Both the position numbers and the translations under genes were made by a program. From an uncultured Flavobacteriales bacterium (GTDB lineage Bacteria > Bacteroidota > Bacteroidia > Flavobacteriales > Schleiferiaceae): a DNA stretch of 64,000 bases. The stretch is from assembly GCA_905478295.1 (NCBI GenBank), contig CAJQHZ010000002.1, forward strand, positions 1 to 64,000, given 5' to 3'. Positions 44,056 to 52,199 of this stretch are shown one piece after another; within the stretch, counting starts at the first letter, position 1; every line of letters begins with the position of its first letter. The notes beneath the pieces are model-generated. The model made no database searches. It was given only the letters and a program-made list of their open reading frames with translations, and was not told the DNA's origin.

Positions 44056-44343
44056 ATGAATAAAGACCACTGGAAGCTTTGGGAAGTGTTCCTCCGTTCA
44101 AAAAACGGACTCTCCCATAAACACGTTGGAAGCCTACATGCAGCAGATGCAGAAATGGCCATCCAAAATGCTCGTGACGTGTATACCCGCAGGAGTGAGG
44201 GCATCAGCATCTGGGTTGTGCCGTCTGAATCTATCAAAGCCAGTGCTCCAGATGAAAAAGAGCCTTTATTCGCCCCGAGCGACGACAAGGTATACCGACA
44301 TCCAACATTCTACGACATCCCTGATGATGTCGAACACATGTAG
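44056..44343 (+). CDS. paaB: Phenylacetyl-CoA epoxidase subunit PaaB
   Basis: The 95-residue protein bridges PaaAC pairs in the epoxidase. WKLWEVFLRSKNGLSHKHVGSL opens the chain and DARDVYTRR-like (ARDVYTRRSEGISIWVVPS) follows. It has no metal site. It ends four bases before paaC starts, as in known paa operons. Confidence 0.95.
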   Translation: MNKDHWKLWEVFLRSKNGLSHKHVGSLHAADAEMAIQNARDVYTRRSEGISIWVVPSESIKASAPDEKEPLFAPSDDKVYRHPTFYDIPDDVEHM

Positions 44344-44346
44344 GCC

Positions 44347-45138
44347 ATGAGTGGAGGTTGGTTGTCTGGGAAAAAATCCCAATTCACAAAGGAAGAAGCA
44401 CTCAAAGAGTACTTTAAATTCCTTGCCGATGATGCCCTTGTTTTAGGGCAGCAGCTGAGTCGCTGGTGTTCTAAAGGTCCCGTTTTAGAACAGGATATCG
44501 CTATTATCAACACGTCATTAGATCACATAGGCCGTGCGCGACTGCTTTACCAAGAGCTCGCTACACTAGAAGGTGGTGAGACCACAGAGGACTCTTTGGC
44601 TTATTTCCGGGATCACCAAGAGTTTCGTAACGCATTGTTATTAGAGCAGCCCAATGGACACTGGGGTGATAGCGTAGTGCGAAGCTTTTTCATTGACACT
44701 TTTAATTTTTTCTTATACGACGGTCTTCGCCATTGTGAAAACCCGGTATTGGCAGGTATTGCAGAGAAATCCGTGAAAGAAATCGCATACCAAGCACAAT
44801 GGAGTGCTGAATGGGTCATTAGACTAGGAGACGGTACAGAAGAATCACATGAAAAAGTTCAAAAAAGCGTTAATGACCTGTGGATGTGGACGGGAGAGTT
44901 GTTCGAAAAACACCCTGTGTTTGAAAAATTAGGGTCGAGCTTTATCGATTTTTCTACTCTAAAAACAGAATGGCTAGAGAAAGTAACGCTCGTTCTAGAA
45001 ACGGCGACATTACAAATTCCCGATCCGGAATCGTGGATGCAAACTGGCGGACGTTTAGGTGTACATACTTCTCATTTGGGCTTCATCCTTGCTGAAATGC
45101 AAAGCTTGCCCAGAACATACCCAGCCGCGAGTTGGTAA
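44347..45138 (+). CDS. paaC: Phenylacetyl-CoA epoxidase structural subunit PaaC
   Basis: A ferritin-like helical protein that binds PaaA and lacks its own iron centre. The family blocks LADDALVLGQQLSRWCSKGP, HIGRARLLYQELA and YQAQWSAEWVIRLGDGTEES are present. Length 263 is normal. In most operons paaD and paaE follow; here the downstream gap (45139-45277) has only a hairpin and a terminator, then an unrelated minus-strand gene. Confidence 0.94.
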   Translation: MSGGWLSGKKSQFTKEEALKEYFKFLADDALVLGQQLSRWCSKGPVLEQDIAIINTSLDHIGRARLLYQELATLEGGETTEDSLAYFRDHQEFRNALLLEQPNGHWGDSVVRSFFIDTFNFFLYDGLRHCENPVLAGIAEKSVKEIAYQAQWSAEWVIRLGDGTEESHEKVQKSVNDLWMWTGELFEKHPVFEKLGSSFIDFSTLKTEWLEKVTLVLETATLQIPDPESWMQTGGRLGVHTSHLGFILAEMQSLPRTYPAASW

Positions 45139-45272
45139 AACCCTTTTTTCTCCCCGCTCATTCAAAGAATCACAATTCCTTAACACTAATTTGCCCCACC
45201 TTTAAATTGCGGCACGAGGTTTGTATAAGATTTAAAACACGGCTATTATACGTGTTTTTGTGTTAAGCGAGT

Positions 45273-45307
45273 GAGGGCTAGAGTGGGGACTTTAGCCCTC
45301 TTTTTTT
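45273..45307 (+). terminator. Terminator of paaABC
   Basis: GAGGGCTA (45273-45280) pairs with TAGCCCTC (45293-45300), followed by seven T. It overlaps the last codons of the convergent permease gene. An additional weaker hairpin (AAAACACG/CGTGTTTT) lies near 45233-45258. Confidence 0.85.
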
Positions 45308-46126
45308 GCTCCATACAAAGGAGCCTGCGAACAAAATAAAACTTGCTACAGCCATAGAACCGCTAATCGACCCACCAACCCATTCTGAAAGAAAATATCC
45401 AAACACCGCGCTCAGTAAGCCCTGGACTAAAATGTACAGTGTCATGCGTTTTAGATTATCGGTAATTAAGTACGCTGTTGCCGCGGGAACCACGAGAAAA
45501 GCAATCACCAAAATAGCCCCTACACTTTCAAAGCTTACCACGGTTGCAACGCTTGTGGCGGCCATTAAGGTATAGTGCCAAATGGCTGTTTTAATTCCTA
45601 GACTCTTTGCATATTCACCGTTAAACGAGGTCAGTAGCCATCCTTTATAGCCCACCCAAAAAACCAATTGAACCAGGCCTAATAAGATCAGCAATGTCCA
45701 AACCGGTTCCGGCACTCCTAGGCCTAAAAAAGAACTGGTCTGAAGTGGAACAAAAGCAATTTCGCCGTGCAACACACAATCTGCGTCTATATCTGCCTGG
45801 CCTGCATATTTTGTAACTAGAATAACACCTACAGCAAACAGGAAAGTAAACACTGTTCCCATTGCAGCATCTGCCTGCATCTTGCCTTTTGAAGAAAAAA
45901 ACTGAATGAGTAGCGTTGTGATAACACCCATAATTATAGCCCCTAGAAATAGTGGCACAGAAGCCCTAGAACCGCTTATTAAATACGCAATAACAATACC
46001 TGGAAGAACAGCGTGGCTCAGCGCGTCGCCCATCATGCTCATCCTTCTTAGCAATAAAAGGTTTCCTAACATCCCTGCTGAAGACGCTACTAAAAAGCCT
46101 GTTACGATGATCCAAAACGCATCCAT
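45278..46126 (-). CDS. Metal ABC transporter permease (ZnuB/MntB/TroD type)
   Basis: A 282-residue protein with eight or so membrane spans. Family landmarks are MMGDALSHAVLPGIVIAYLI near residue 30 and ESVGAILVIAFLVVPAATAYLI near 210-230. It is the second permease of the operon behind the substrate-binding protein and the permease-repressor fusion; only one base separates it from that gene. As with its neighbours, no ATPase is encoded. Zinc, manganese or iron are the family's cargo; the fused repressor hints at manganese. Confidence 0.88.
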   Translation of the reverse strand: MDAFWIIVTGFLVASSAGMLGNLLLLRRMSMMGDALSHAVLPGIVIAYLISGSRASVPLFLGAIIMGVITTLLIQFFSSKGKMQADAAMGTVFTFLFAVGVILVTKYAGQADIDADCVLHGEIAFVPLQTSSFLGLGVPEPVWTLLILLGLVQLVFWVGYKGWLLTSFNGEYAKSLGIKTAIWHYTLMAATSVATVVSFESVGAILVIAFLVVPAATAYLITDNLKRMTLYILVQGLLSAVFGYFLSEWVGGSISGSMAVASFILFAGSFVWSKKRGLKSPL

Positions 46127-46127
46127 A

Positions 46128-47438
46128 TTATAGCGCGTTTATGGGGTTGTCTGGAACCAATTCGTGAATTTCCAACAAAGGGTTGAATCTTGAGCACAGG
46201 CCTAATTCACCGAGTATTTCTGCTTCAATTTCTGGTGTTAAAAAGTGCTCCATCGTTTCTGCTTCGTCGTGAACCAAATTTATACTCATTTGCATGCGCC
46301 GCTGCAAATAGATCTCCCAAATCTTGTGTCGGCGATCTATTTCCGCCCCGTAAGAACGTCCTTGTGTTGAAAGCGTGAAACCTGTGTGTACTTTTTTAAT
46401 CAAGCCTTTTCTTCGCAATCGGCGAACGGTTCTGTTCCATAAGCGCTGCTCAAAAAATTGACGTTGACTGATGCTTCTTCTGTTGAACAGCTTTCCTAGG
46501 CCCCTGACTTCATTTTGTACCGCTGTCTTCAGAAGGTTTTCTTCATTTATTCTCCTTTTCAACAACAATTTGGACCATCGTTGATAAATTACTCCGCGTT
46601 TAGGAGCGAAAAGCATTGAAACAAAGGCAATCAAAGAAATAATTACAATCGTCCATGGGCCGGTAGGCATGGATGCTTGGCTGTAGCTAACAAATGCACC
46701 CAACCATCCGGCTAAGGCACCAAAAAATCCACTCAATAGCAGTAACCTAACAAGGCTATTCGTCCAGAATCGGGCGGCGGTTGGCGGAATAATAAGCAGT
46801 GCACTCATCATAACTATGCCCACAGCTTTAATGCCCACCGATATACTCAAAATGGTGATGAAGCTGATCAGGCCATCAATGAACTTTACGTTAATGCCTA
46901 TAGCATCCGCATATTCGAGGTTGAATACAACAGATTTGATGCTGTGATAAAAACTCAGGACTAATATCAAAACCAGGCCTGAAACCCAGGCAAAAGCAGT
47001 GCTATCCTCGGGAGTCATGGCCGCTGCATTTCCAAAGATATAATGGTCTAAGCCGCTCTGTTCGCCGCCGTAATTTGATTGTATGACTGTCAATAGCACA
47101 ATACCAAAACCAAAGAAGCTTGAGAGTACAATGGCTAGCGCACTGTCCCCTTTAATTTTACTTTGTTGCGTAATGTAGTCGACGAGCAAAATACTTAACC
47201 AACCACTTGTAGCGGCACCTATAATCAGCACATACGGGTTTTTCACACCGCTTAAAAGGAAGGCAATAAGCACTCCCGGAAGCATGCTGTGTGCAACGGT
47301 TTCTCCTACCAGTGTTTTCTTTCTCAAGAAATTAAAACTACCCACAGCTCCAGAAACACCACCTAATAAAAGCGTGGCCAATGCTACATAGCGCACATTG
47401 GGGTCTTGAAGTGTTAGATATTTGAGAAAGAGATCCAA
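46128..47438 (-). CDS. Metal ABC permease fused to a DtxR/MntR-type repressor
   Basis: Residues 1 to about 285 are a TroC/ZnuB-like permease (KTLVGETVAHSMLPGVLIAF, then GIVMMSALLIIPPTAARFW). Residues about 297-436 are a complete DtxR-family repressor: a winged helix (ISQRQFFEQRLWNRTVRRLR, then a GLIKKVHTGFTL wing) and a metal/dimer domain. His371, Glu375, His390, Glu394, Glu397 and His398 match DtxR His79, Glu83, His98, Cys102, Glu105 and His106 with one constant offset. Glu in place of Cys102 is the MntR pattern, suggesting Mn sensing. The same kind of fusion is known as chlamydial YtgCR. The neighbouring operator candidate lies at 48362-48384. Confidence 0.87.
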   Translation of the reverse strand: MDLFLKYLTLQDPNVRYVALATLLLGGVSGAVGSFNFLRKKTLVGETVAHSMLPGVLIAFLLSGVKNPYVLIIGAATSGWLSILLVDYITQQSKIKGDSALAIVLSSFFGFGIVLLTVIQSNYGGEQSGLDHYIFGNAAAMTPEDSTAFAWVSGLVLILVLSFYHSIKSVVFNLEYADAIGINVKFIDGLISFITILSISVGIKAVGIVMMSALLIIPPTAARFWTNSLVRLLLLSGFFGALAGWLGAFVSYSQASMPTGPWTIVIISLIAFVSMLFAPKRGVIYQRWSKLLLKRRINEENLLKTAVQNEVRGLGKLFNRRSISQRQFFEQRLWNRTVRRLRRKGLIKKVHTGFTLSTQGRSYGAEIDRRHKIWEIYLQRRMQMSINLVHDEAETMEHFLTPEIEAEILGELGLCSRFNPLLEIHELVPDNPINAL

Positions 47439-47439
47439 A

Positions 47440-48360
47440 CTAGCGTGCTAAATACGTTTTTAAAAGAGTTGCGTTAAACAACAACATTTCAAGGTATGTG
47501 TCTTGATCTGCATCAGGGCCTAAAGAATCGCTTAAGAGCTCTGGACCTAAGACCACATCATACCCTTTGTCTTGACAACCGCGCTGAACGCTTTCCATGG
47601 CCTGCGGACTCACAATATTCTCTAAAAAGATGGCCGGAACTTTATTCACGCATATAAAATCAACCAATTCTGTGATTTCTCGTAAACCGAATTCACTCAC
47701 TGTCGAGGCGCCCTGCAGGGTCTGCACACGCATACCAAAAGTACGTGCAAAATAACTGAGTGCATCGTGCGTAGTAATGACCAATCGTTGTTCAGGAGCG
47801 ATGCGCTCAATAATTTTCTGTACAGAATCTGAAGTGTTTGCAATTTCTTGTTGGTAGTTAACAGTAGCGCTTTGAACCTGTGAAGCACTTTCAGGATAGG
47901 CCACTGAAAGTTGTTGCGCTATATCCCCAACAATGAATTGGACCAATTCTGTATCAAACCAATAGTGAGGGTCCTTACTCGCGGGGAAATTAGGGTCGCT
48001 AATAATAATGGAGTCCGGAACGTTTGCCGCCGCATCAATGATACGCTTTCCCTCTATTTTCTCTAAAACATCAATGATTTTACCCTCTAGGTGCACACCG
48101 TGATAAATGATAACGTCGGCAGCACGAATTGCATCTAAATCACGTTTGCTTGGCTTGTAGGTATGTGGGTCAATTCCTTTATCCAACAAAGCCGTAACTT
48201 CAAATACATCGCCGGCAATATTCGTCAACCAATCTGCCACAATACTGGTTGTACACAACACCTTTGGCTTCGTACCAACATCAATAACCGTTTCGTTCTG
48301 TGGCGTTGAACAAGCTCCAAAAACAAATGCTAATACTAGAAAAAAAGGGGTAAAACGCAT
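47440..48360 (-). CDS. Metal ABC transporter substrate-binding lipoprotein (ZnuA/TroA family)
   Basis: The frame extends to 48387, but the ATG at 48360 directly begins a lipoprotein signal (FFLVLAFVFGAC), which fixes the start. The metal ligands look like His in GIDPHTYKPSKRD, His in KDPHYWFD, His in VITTHDALSYFAR and Glu/Asp in LGPELLSDSL. There is no His-rich loop of the kind seen in zinc-specific ZnuA, so manganese or iron are equally possible. First gene of the operon SBP, permease-repressor, permease. The operator-like repeat and -7 box lie within 32 bases upstream. Confidence 0.9.
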   Translation of the reverse strand: MRFTPFFLVLAFVFGACSTPQNETVIDVGTKPKVLCTTSIVADWLTNIAGDVFEVTALLDKGIDPHTYKPSKRDLDAIRAADVIIYHGVHLEGKIIDVLEKIEGKRIIDAAANVPDSIIISDPNFPASKDPHYWFDTELVQFIVGDIAQQLSVAYPESASQVQSATVNYQQEIANTSDSVQKIIERIAPEQRLVITTHDALSYFARTFGMRVQTLQGASTVSEFGLREITELVDFICVNKVPAIFLENIVSPQAMESVQRGCQDKGYDVVLGPELLSDSLGPDADQDTYLEMLLFNATLLKTYLAR

Positions 48361-48361
48361 C

Positions 48362-48384
48362 TTATTTAAATTAATTCTAAATAA
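48362..48384 (-). promoter_or_regulatory. Candidate operator of the metal-uptake operon
   Basis: TTATTTA and TAAATAA form perfect 7-base arms around a 9-base AT spacer (23 bases in all). The repeat fills the space between the -7 box (48385-48392) and the ATG (48360), so a bound protein would block transcription start. Size and symmetry suit a DtxR-family dimer, such as the domain fused to the next gene product. Confidence 0.55.
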
Positions 48385-48392
48385 CAAAGGTA
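48385..48392 (-). promoter_or_regulatory. -7 promoter element of the metal-uptake operon
   Basis: The minus strand reads TACCTTTG, an exact TAnnTTTG match, abutting the inverted repeat. The leader would be only about 15-20 bases. Confidence 0.7.
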
Positions 48393-48493
48393 AGGCACAG
48401 GAAGGCCACTTAAAAAATCAGTAAAGCTATTTTTAGAATACAACAAAAGTCGTTCGTTATGTTTAATTTTATGCACTCACCTAAAACAAGAAC

Positions 48494-50035
48494 ATGGGAA
48501 ATTTCACAGCAACCACTATCTTAAAAAACCTTGGCTTAGAAGCTAAAAACGCCGGTACGTCAATAGGAAATGAATGGCACAACTCTAATGAATGGATAGC
48601 TTCTTATTCACCTATTGACTCTGCGCATTTAGGTGATGTAAGTGTGACCACAGAGGATCAATACAATACCGCGGTTTCAACTGCACATGCGGCTTCTAAA
48701 GATTGGAGAAATGTGCCTGCCCCTCAACGCGGTGAATACATTAGACAGTTCGGGAATGAATTAAGAAATAAAAAAGAAATGCTGGGTGCGCTGGTCTCAC
48801 TAGAGATGGGCAAAAGTTACCAGGAAGGACTGGGTGAAGTTCAAGAAATGATTGATATATGTGATTTTGCAGTGGGTCTATCACGCCAATTATATGGACT
48901 AACCATCAAAAGTGAACGTTTAGATCATCACATGATGGAGCAATGGCATCCACTGGGTGTAGTAGGTGTAATCTCTGCCTTTAACTTCCCAGTTGCAGTA
49001 TGGTCTTGGAACCTTACTTTAGCTTTAGTGTGTGGTAACACTGTAGTGTGGAAAGCCTCAGAAAAATCACCACTTTGCTCCGTCGCTTGCCAACATATTT
49101 GGAATAAAATCGCTTCTGACAATAATTTACCAGACGGTATTTCGTCCATTGTAAGCGGTAATTATAAAGTTGGTGAATGGATTACTAATGATACGCGTAT
49201 TCCTTTAGTTTCAGCTACCGGGTCTACCCGCATGGGAAGAATTGTTGGCGCTGCAGTTGCTCAGCGATTTGGAAAAAGTATTCTTGAATTGGGGGGTAAT
49301 AATGCTATTATCATAACGCCTAGTTCGGATTTAAAAATGACTGTTACCGGAGCTGTTTTTGGAGCCGTTGGAACTTGTGGACAGCGTTGTACCTCTACTC
49401 GCCGTTTGATTATTCACGAATCAGTCTACGATAAAGTCCGTGATGCATTGGTTGGTGCTTATAACCAATTAAAAATTGGTAGCCCACTCGATGAATCAAA
49501 TCACGTAGGCCCATTGACCGATGCAGATGCTGTTGCTGCGTTCTTAACAACCATTCAAAATGCCCAAAATGAAGGCGGTAAAGTCCTTTGTGGTGGTACC
49601 GTTTTAAGCGGTGGCATTTATGAAAATGGATTGTATGTGAAACCGTGTATTATTGAAGCTGAAAATCATTACAACGCGGTACAAACAGAAACTTTTGCGC
49701 CTATTCTCTACCTCATCAAGTATTCTGGAGACGTACATGAAGCGTTAGAACTTCAAAACGGTGTTCAGCAAGGTTTATCTTCAGCTATTATGACTAGCGA
49801 CATGCGCGAAGCTCATATTTTCTTAAGCGAAAGTGGATCAGATTGTGGTATTGCTAATGTAAATATTGGAACTTCTGGGGCTGAAATAGGCGGAGCATTC
49901 GGTGGTGAAAAAGAAACAGGCGGAGGTCGTGAAAGCGGTTCAGACGCTTGGAAAGCTTATATGAGAAGACAAACAAATACAATTAATTACGGAAGTGATT
50001 TACCTTTAGCTCAGGGTATTGAATTTAATCTTTAG
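48494..50035 (+). CDS. ALDH7-family aldehyde dehydrogenase (piperidine-6-carboxylate/aminoadipate semialdehyde type)
   Basis: Aldehyde dehydrogenase of 513 residues. Catalytic Cys lies in [14 protein letters not shown] and general-base Glu in [11 protein letters not shown], where Asn replaces the usual Lys of ELGGK, as in the ALDH7 (antiquitin/AmaB) group. The C-terminus [22 protein letters not shown] is another ALDH7 mark. The likely role is oxidation of alpha-aminoadipate semialdehyde in lysine breakdown; not proven by context. The GSCFA gene starts 3 bases downstream, so the two are probably co-transcribed. Confidence 0.88.
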   Translation: MGNFTATTILKNLGLEAKNAGTSIGNEWHNSNEWIASYSPIDSAHLGDVSVTTEDQYNTAVSTAHAASKDWRNVPAPQRGEYIRQFGNELRNKKEMLGALVSLEMGKSYQEGLGEVQEMIDICDFAVGLSRQLYGLTIKSERLDHHMMEQWHPLGVVGVISAFNFPVAVWSWNLTLALVCGNTVVWKASEKSPLCSVACQHIWNKIASDNNLPDGISSIVSGNYKVGEWITNDTRIPLVSATGSTRMGRIVGAAVAQRFGKSILELGGNNAIIITPSSDLKMTVTGAVFGAVGTCGQRCTSTRRLIIHESVYDKVRDALVGAYNQLKIGSPLDESNHVGPLTDADAVAAFLTTIQNAQNEGGKVLCGGTVLSGGIYENGLYVKPCIIEAENHYNAVQTETFAPILYLIKYSGDVHEALELQNGVQQGLSSAIMTSDMREAHIFLSESGSDCGIANVNIGTSGAEIGGAFGGEKETGGGRESGSDAWKAYMRRQTNTINYGSDLPLAQGIEFNL

Positions 50036-50038
50036 ACC

Positions 50039-50809
50039 GTGATCACAACTGTTAAACCTGGAGGACCCGATCAATCGCGTCCTCCTTTTTTATTTTTTGG
50101 ATTAGGCAGTTGTTTCGTACAAAATCTAGCTGCTCCATTGAATAAAATAAATATACCATATCAATTCAATCCTTTAGGAACCTCTTTTAATCCAGTGAGT
50201 ATAGCGCAACAATTAGAATGGTTAATACAACCTGAGGTTACATTACAACAAAGTCATTTACACGAGGGGGTATACCACCAACTTCAAGCGGCAAATAAAT
50301 TTCAGCATGCAGATAAAAACTGTTTAGAAGCTTTTATTAATGATGCTCAAACCAACGCCCTCGATCATTTAAACCGAAGTGAACATCCAGTGCTTATTGT
50401 TTCGTTTGGTACGGCGCACTGTTGGGAAATGAACGGGACTATTGTGAATAACTGCCATAAACTACCTCAAGATCTATTCAAACGTAGATTATTAGAGTTA
50501 AGTGAGATCACTAAGGCTTGGACTTTAATATTAACACATGTACCTAGGCGCTGGCAAATTATTTTTACCGTGAGCCCTGTAAAATATACAAAGGTAGGTC
50601 TAGAAGAAAACTTTATCAGTAAATCAATCTTACGACTCAGTATAAAATCACTCGTGGAGCAACATTATAACTGCTTCTATTTTCCTAGTTATGAAATAAT
50701 TACAGATGAATTACGGGATTATAGTTATTTTAAAGATAATGGAACTCACCCAAATGAAGCCGCAGTCGAAATAGTGTTTGAACGGTTTAGATCATTTCTT
50801 AATTTCTAA
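50039..50809 (+). CDS. GSCFA-domain protein
   Basis: Starts at a GTG (50039). The name-giving motif is FGLGSCFVQNLAAPL, the nucleophile Ser of an SGNH-like hydrolase fold. IVSFGTAHCWEMNG follows, and the late FKDNGTHPNEAAVE supplies Asp and His. It is probably an acyl esterase acting on a cell-envelope or small-molecule ester; this is inference. It overlaps the end of the convergent Nudix gene by 18 bases. Base composition is AT-richer than in the genes to the left. Confidence 0.8.
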   Translation: MITTVKPGGPDQSRPPFLFFGLGSCFVQNLAAPLNKINIPYQFNPLGTSFNPVSIAQQLEWLIQPEVTLQQSHLHEGVYHQLQAANKFQHADKNCLEAFINDAQTNALDHLNRSEHPVLIVSFGTAHCWEMNGTIVNNCHKLPQDLFKRRLLELSEITKAWTLILTHVPRRWQIIFTVSPVKYTKVGLEENFISKSILRLSIKSLVEQHYNCFYFPSYEIITDELRDYSYFKDNGTHPNEAAVEIVFERFRSFLNF

Positions 50810-51364
50810 AAAATCTGGACGTATAGCGGCTAGTTTTAACACTGCGGCAACGCTAATACTATCTGTTATTAATCCTTTAAGCACTTGATTGTAAAGTGTA
50901 CTAAAATGTAGGCGTTCTAAGCGAAGATTTTCCGTGTCTTCATGAGATGTACCTAAAAAGGTTAAAGATTCCGCTAAGAAGACCACAGCACGCTCATTCG
51001 TCACGCTATTACTTAAATCTATTTGAAGAAATTCAGTCCATTCATCAGCTGTATAACCTACTTCCTCTTGTAACTCGCGTTTTGCGCTTTCTAAAGGGTT
51101 TACTCCTAAGGGTCCACCACCCTCAGGAATTTCCCAGCTGTATGTATTTAATGGGAACCTGAATTGACCCACACGCCAGGTATAACCTTCGTGATCAATT
51201 GGAATTATACCAATAGCTAAATTTTTAAAGTTCACTTCACCGTAAATACCAGTTGTACCTCCTGGAGTAATAACCTCATAATGCCGTACTGTGATCCAAG
51301 CATTATCGTAAACCTCATTAAAGTTCTTAACTATCCAGTCTCCTCTATTTATATATATATTCAT
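50792..51364 (-). CDS. Nudix hydrolase, ADP-ribose pyrophosphatase-like
   Basis: The Nudix box is GGGPLGVNPLESAKRELQEEVGY. The catalytic RELxEExG part (RELQEEVGY) is intact; the first Glu of the box is Val here. SWEIPEGGG in front is typical of ADP-sugar-type members. It hydrolyses a nucleoside diphosphate linked to another group, substrate unknown. The gene points left out of the candidate origin and its ATG marks the left border of that region. Confidence 0.85.
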   Translation of the reverse strand: MNIYINRGDWIVKNFNEVYDNAWITVRHYEVITPGGTTGIYGEVNFKNLAIGIIPIDHEGYTWRVGQFRFPLNTYSWEIPEGGGPLGVNPLESAKRELQEEVGYTADEWTEFLQIDLSNSVTNERAVVFLAESLTFLGTSHEDTENLRLERLHFSTLYNQVLKGLITDSISVAAVLKLAAIRPDFLEIKK

Positions 51365-51766
51365 TTTAAAAGATATATAGTAATATATATAGTGTGTTGA
51401 TAACCGTGATAACTCACCGGTCTAAAAGTAATTATTAATGATAATTATACTTTATTAACACTTTTAATTTTATTTAAATAACTGATTAATAATATATTAT
51501 ATAAAATTATTTAGTAGTGTTAATAATAAAGTTCACTGCGGTAAGTTGATAAATAAAAAAGAACGCACAGGGCATATCTACTTTTTTTGAGTTTATAAAT
51601 AAGAGAGAAGATTTTCTAACTCTATAAGCTCATGTTATTTTTTTTTTGAATTAGGTAAAACTTTGAAATAAGCAAGAAAAAGTTTTAAGAGGATATCATG
51701 TACTTATCCTCTTTTACACACACAGTAATTCACAACTTTTACGACCTTTGAAGAAATTTACTACCC
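51365..51766. other. oriC: Candidate chromosomal replication origin (oriC)
   Basis: A 402-base, very AT-rich gap between divergent genes, containing no open frame worth calling. Four near-matches to a DnaA box of the form TTAT(C/T)AAC(A/T) lie within 158 bases: 51395-51403 (minus), 51452-51460 (plus), 51518-51526 (minus) and 51544-51552 (minus). GC skew of the plus strand changes sign here, two parS sites lie 2 and 6 kb away and mnmG is 4 kb away. None of the four sites matches the classic TTATCCACA exactly, so the boxes themselves are the weakest part. Confidence 0.65.
51687..51713. repeat. Inverted repeat upstream of rpiB
   Basis: AAGAGGATA (51687-51695) pairs with TATCCTCTT (51705-51713), a perfect 9-base stem with a 9-base loop. 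It may be part of the origin region, a regulatory hairpin for rpiB or a weak terminator. Confidence 0.6.
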
Positions 51767-52198
51767 ATGAAAATAGCAATTGGTACTGACCATGCAGGTG
51801 TTGAGTTAAAAGAAGTTTTAATTCAATTAATAACAGAATTAAAGCACGAGGCACTTGATAAAGGTCCTTTCTCAAATGAAAGTGTTGATTACCCAGACTA
51901 TGGTCATGCCGTTGCTTCAGCTGTGGATCAAGGTCAGGCTGATTTAGGTATTGTTATTTGTGGTTCAGGTAATGGTATAAACATGACAGTTAATAAGCAT
52001 CAAGGTATTCGTGGTGCGTTGTGTTGGACACCAGAAATAGCAGCGCTTGCTCGTCAACATAACGACGCAAATATTGTAGCAATACCTGCACGATTCATTT
52101 CAACCGACGAGGCAAAATTAATTGTTTCAGAGTTTCTAACTCAGGAATTTGAAGGTGGACGTCATCAAAGAAGGGTAGGTAAAATAGCTTGTAGTTGA
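51767..52198 (+). CDS. rpiB: Ribose-5-phosphate isomerase B
   Basis: RpiB interconverts ribose-5-phosphate and ribulose-5-phosphate. The 143-residue chain has AIGTDHAGVELKE (phosphate loop with Asp and His), the active-site Cys in LGIVICGSGNGINMTVNKH and the WTPEIAALARQHNDANI segment. It is the first gene to the right of the candidate origin. No -7 box with an exact match is seen; ACGACCTTTG at 51741-51750 is close. Confidence 0.93.
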   Translation: MKIAIGTDHAGVELKEVLIQLITELKHEALDKGPFSNESVDYPDYGHAVASAVDQGQADLGIVICGSGNGINMTVNKHQGIRGALCWTPEIAALARQHNDANIVAIPARFISTDEAKLIVSEFLTQEFEGGRHQRRVGKIACS

Positions 52199-52199
52199 T

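Noticed and set aside
45139-45277. Gap after paaC examined for paaD
   Set aside because: At 139 bases it is too short for paaD (about 160 codons) and contains only hairpins.
46128-47438. Permease-repressor fusion considered as a frameshift artefact of two genes
   Set aside because: The frame is open without stop or shift through the linker, and the linker has no internal start with a ribosome-binding site that I can see. The chlamydial precedent supports a true fusion.
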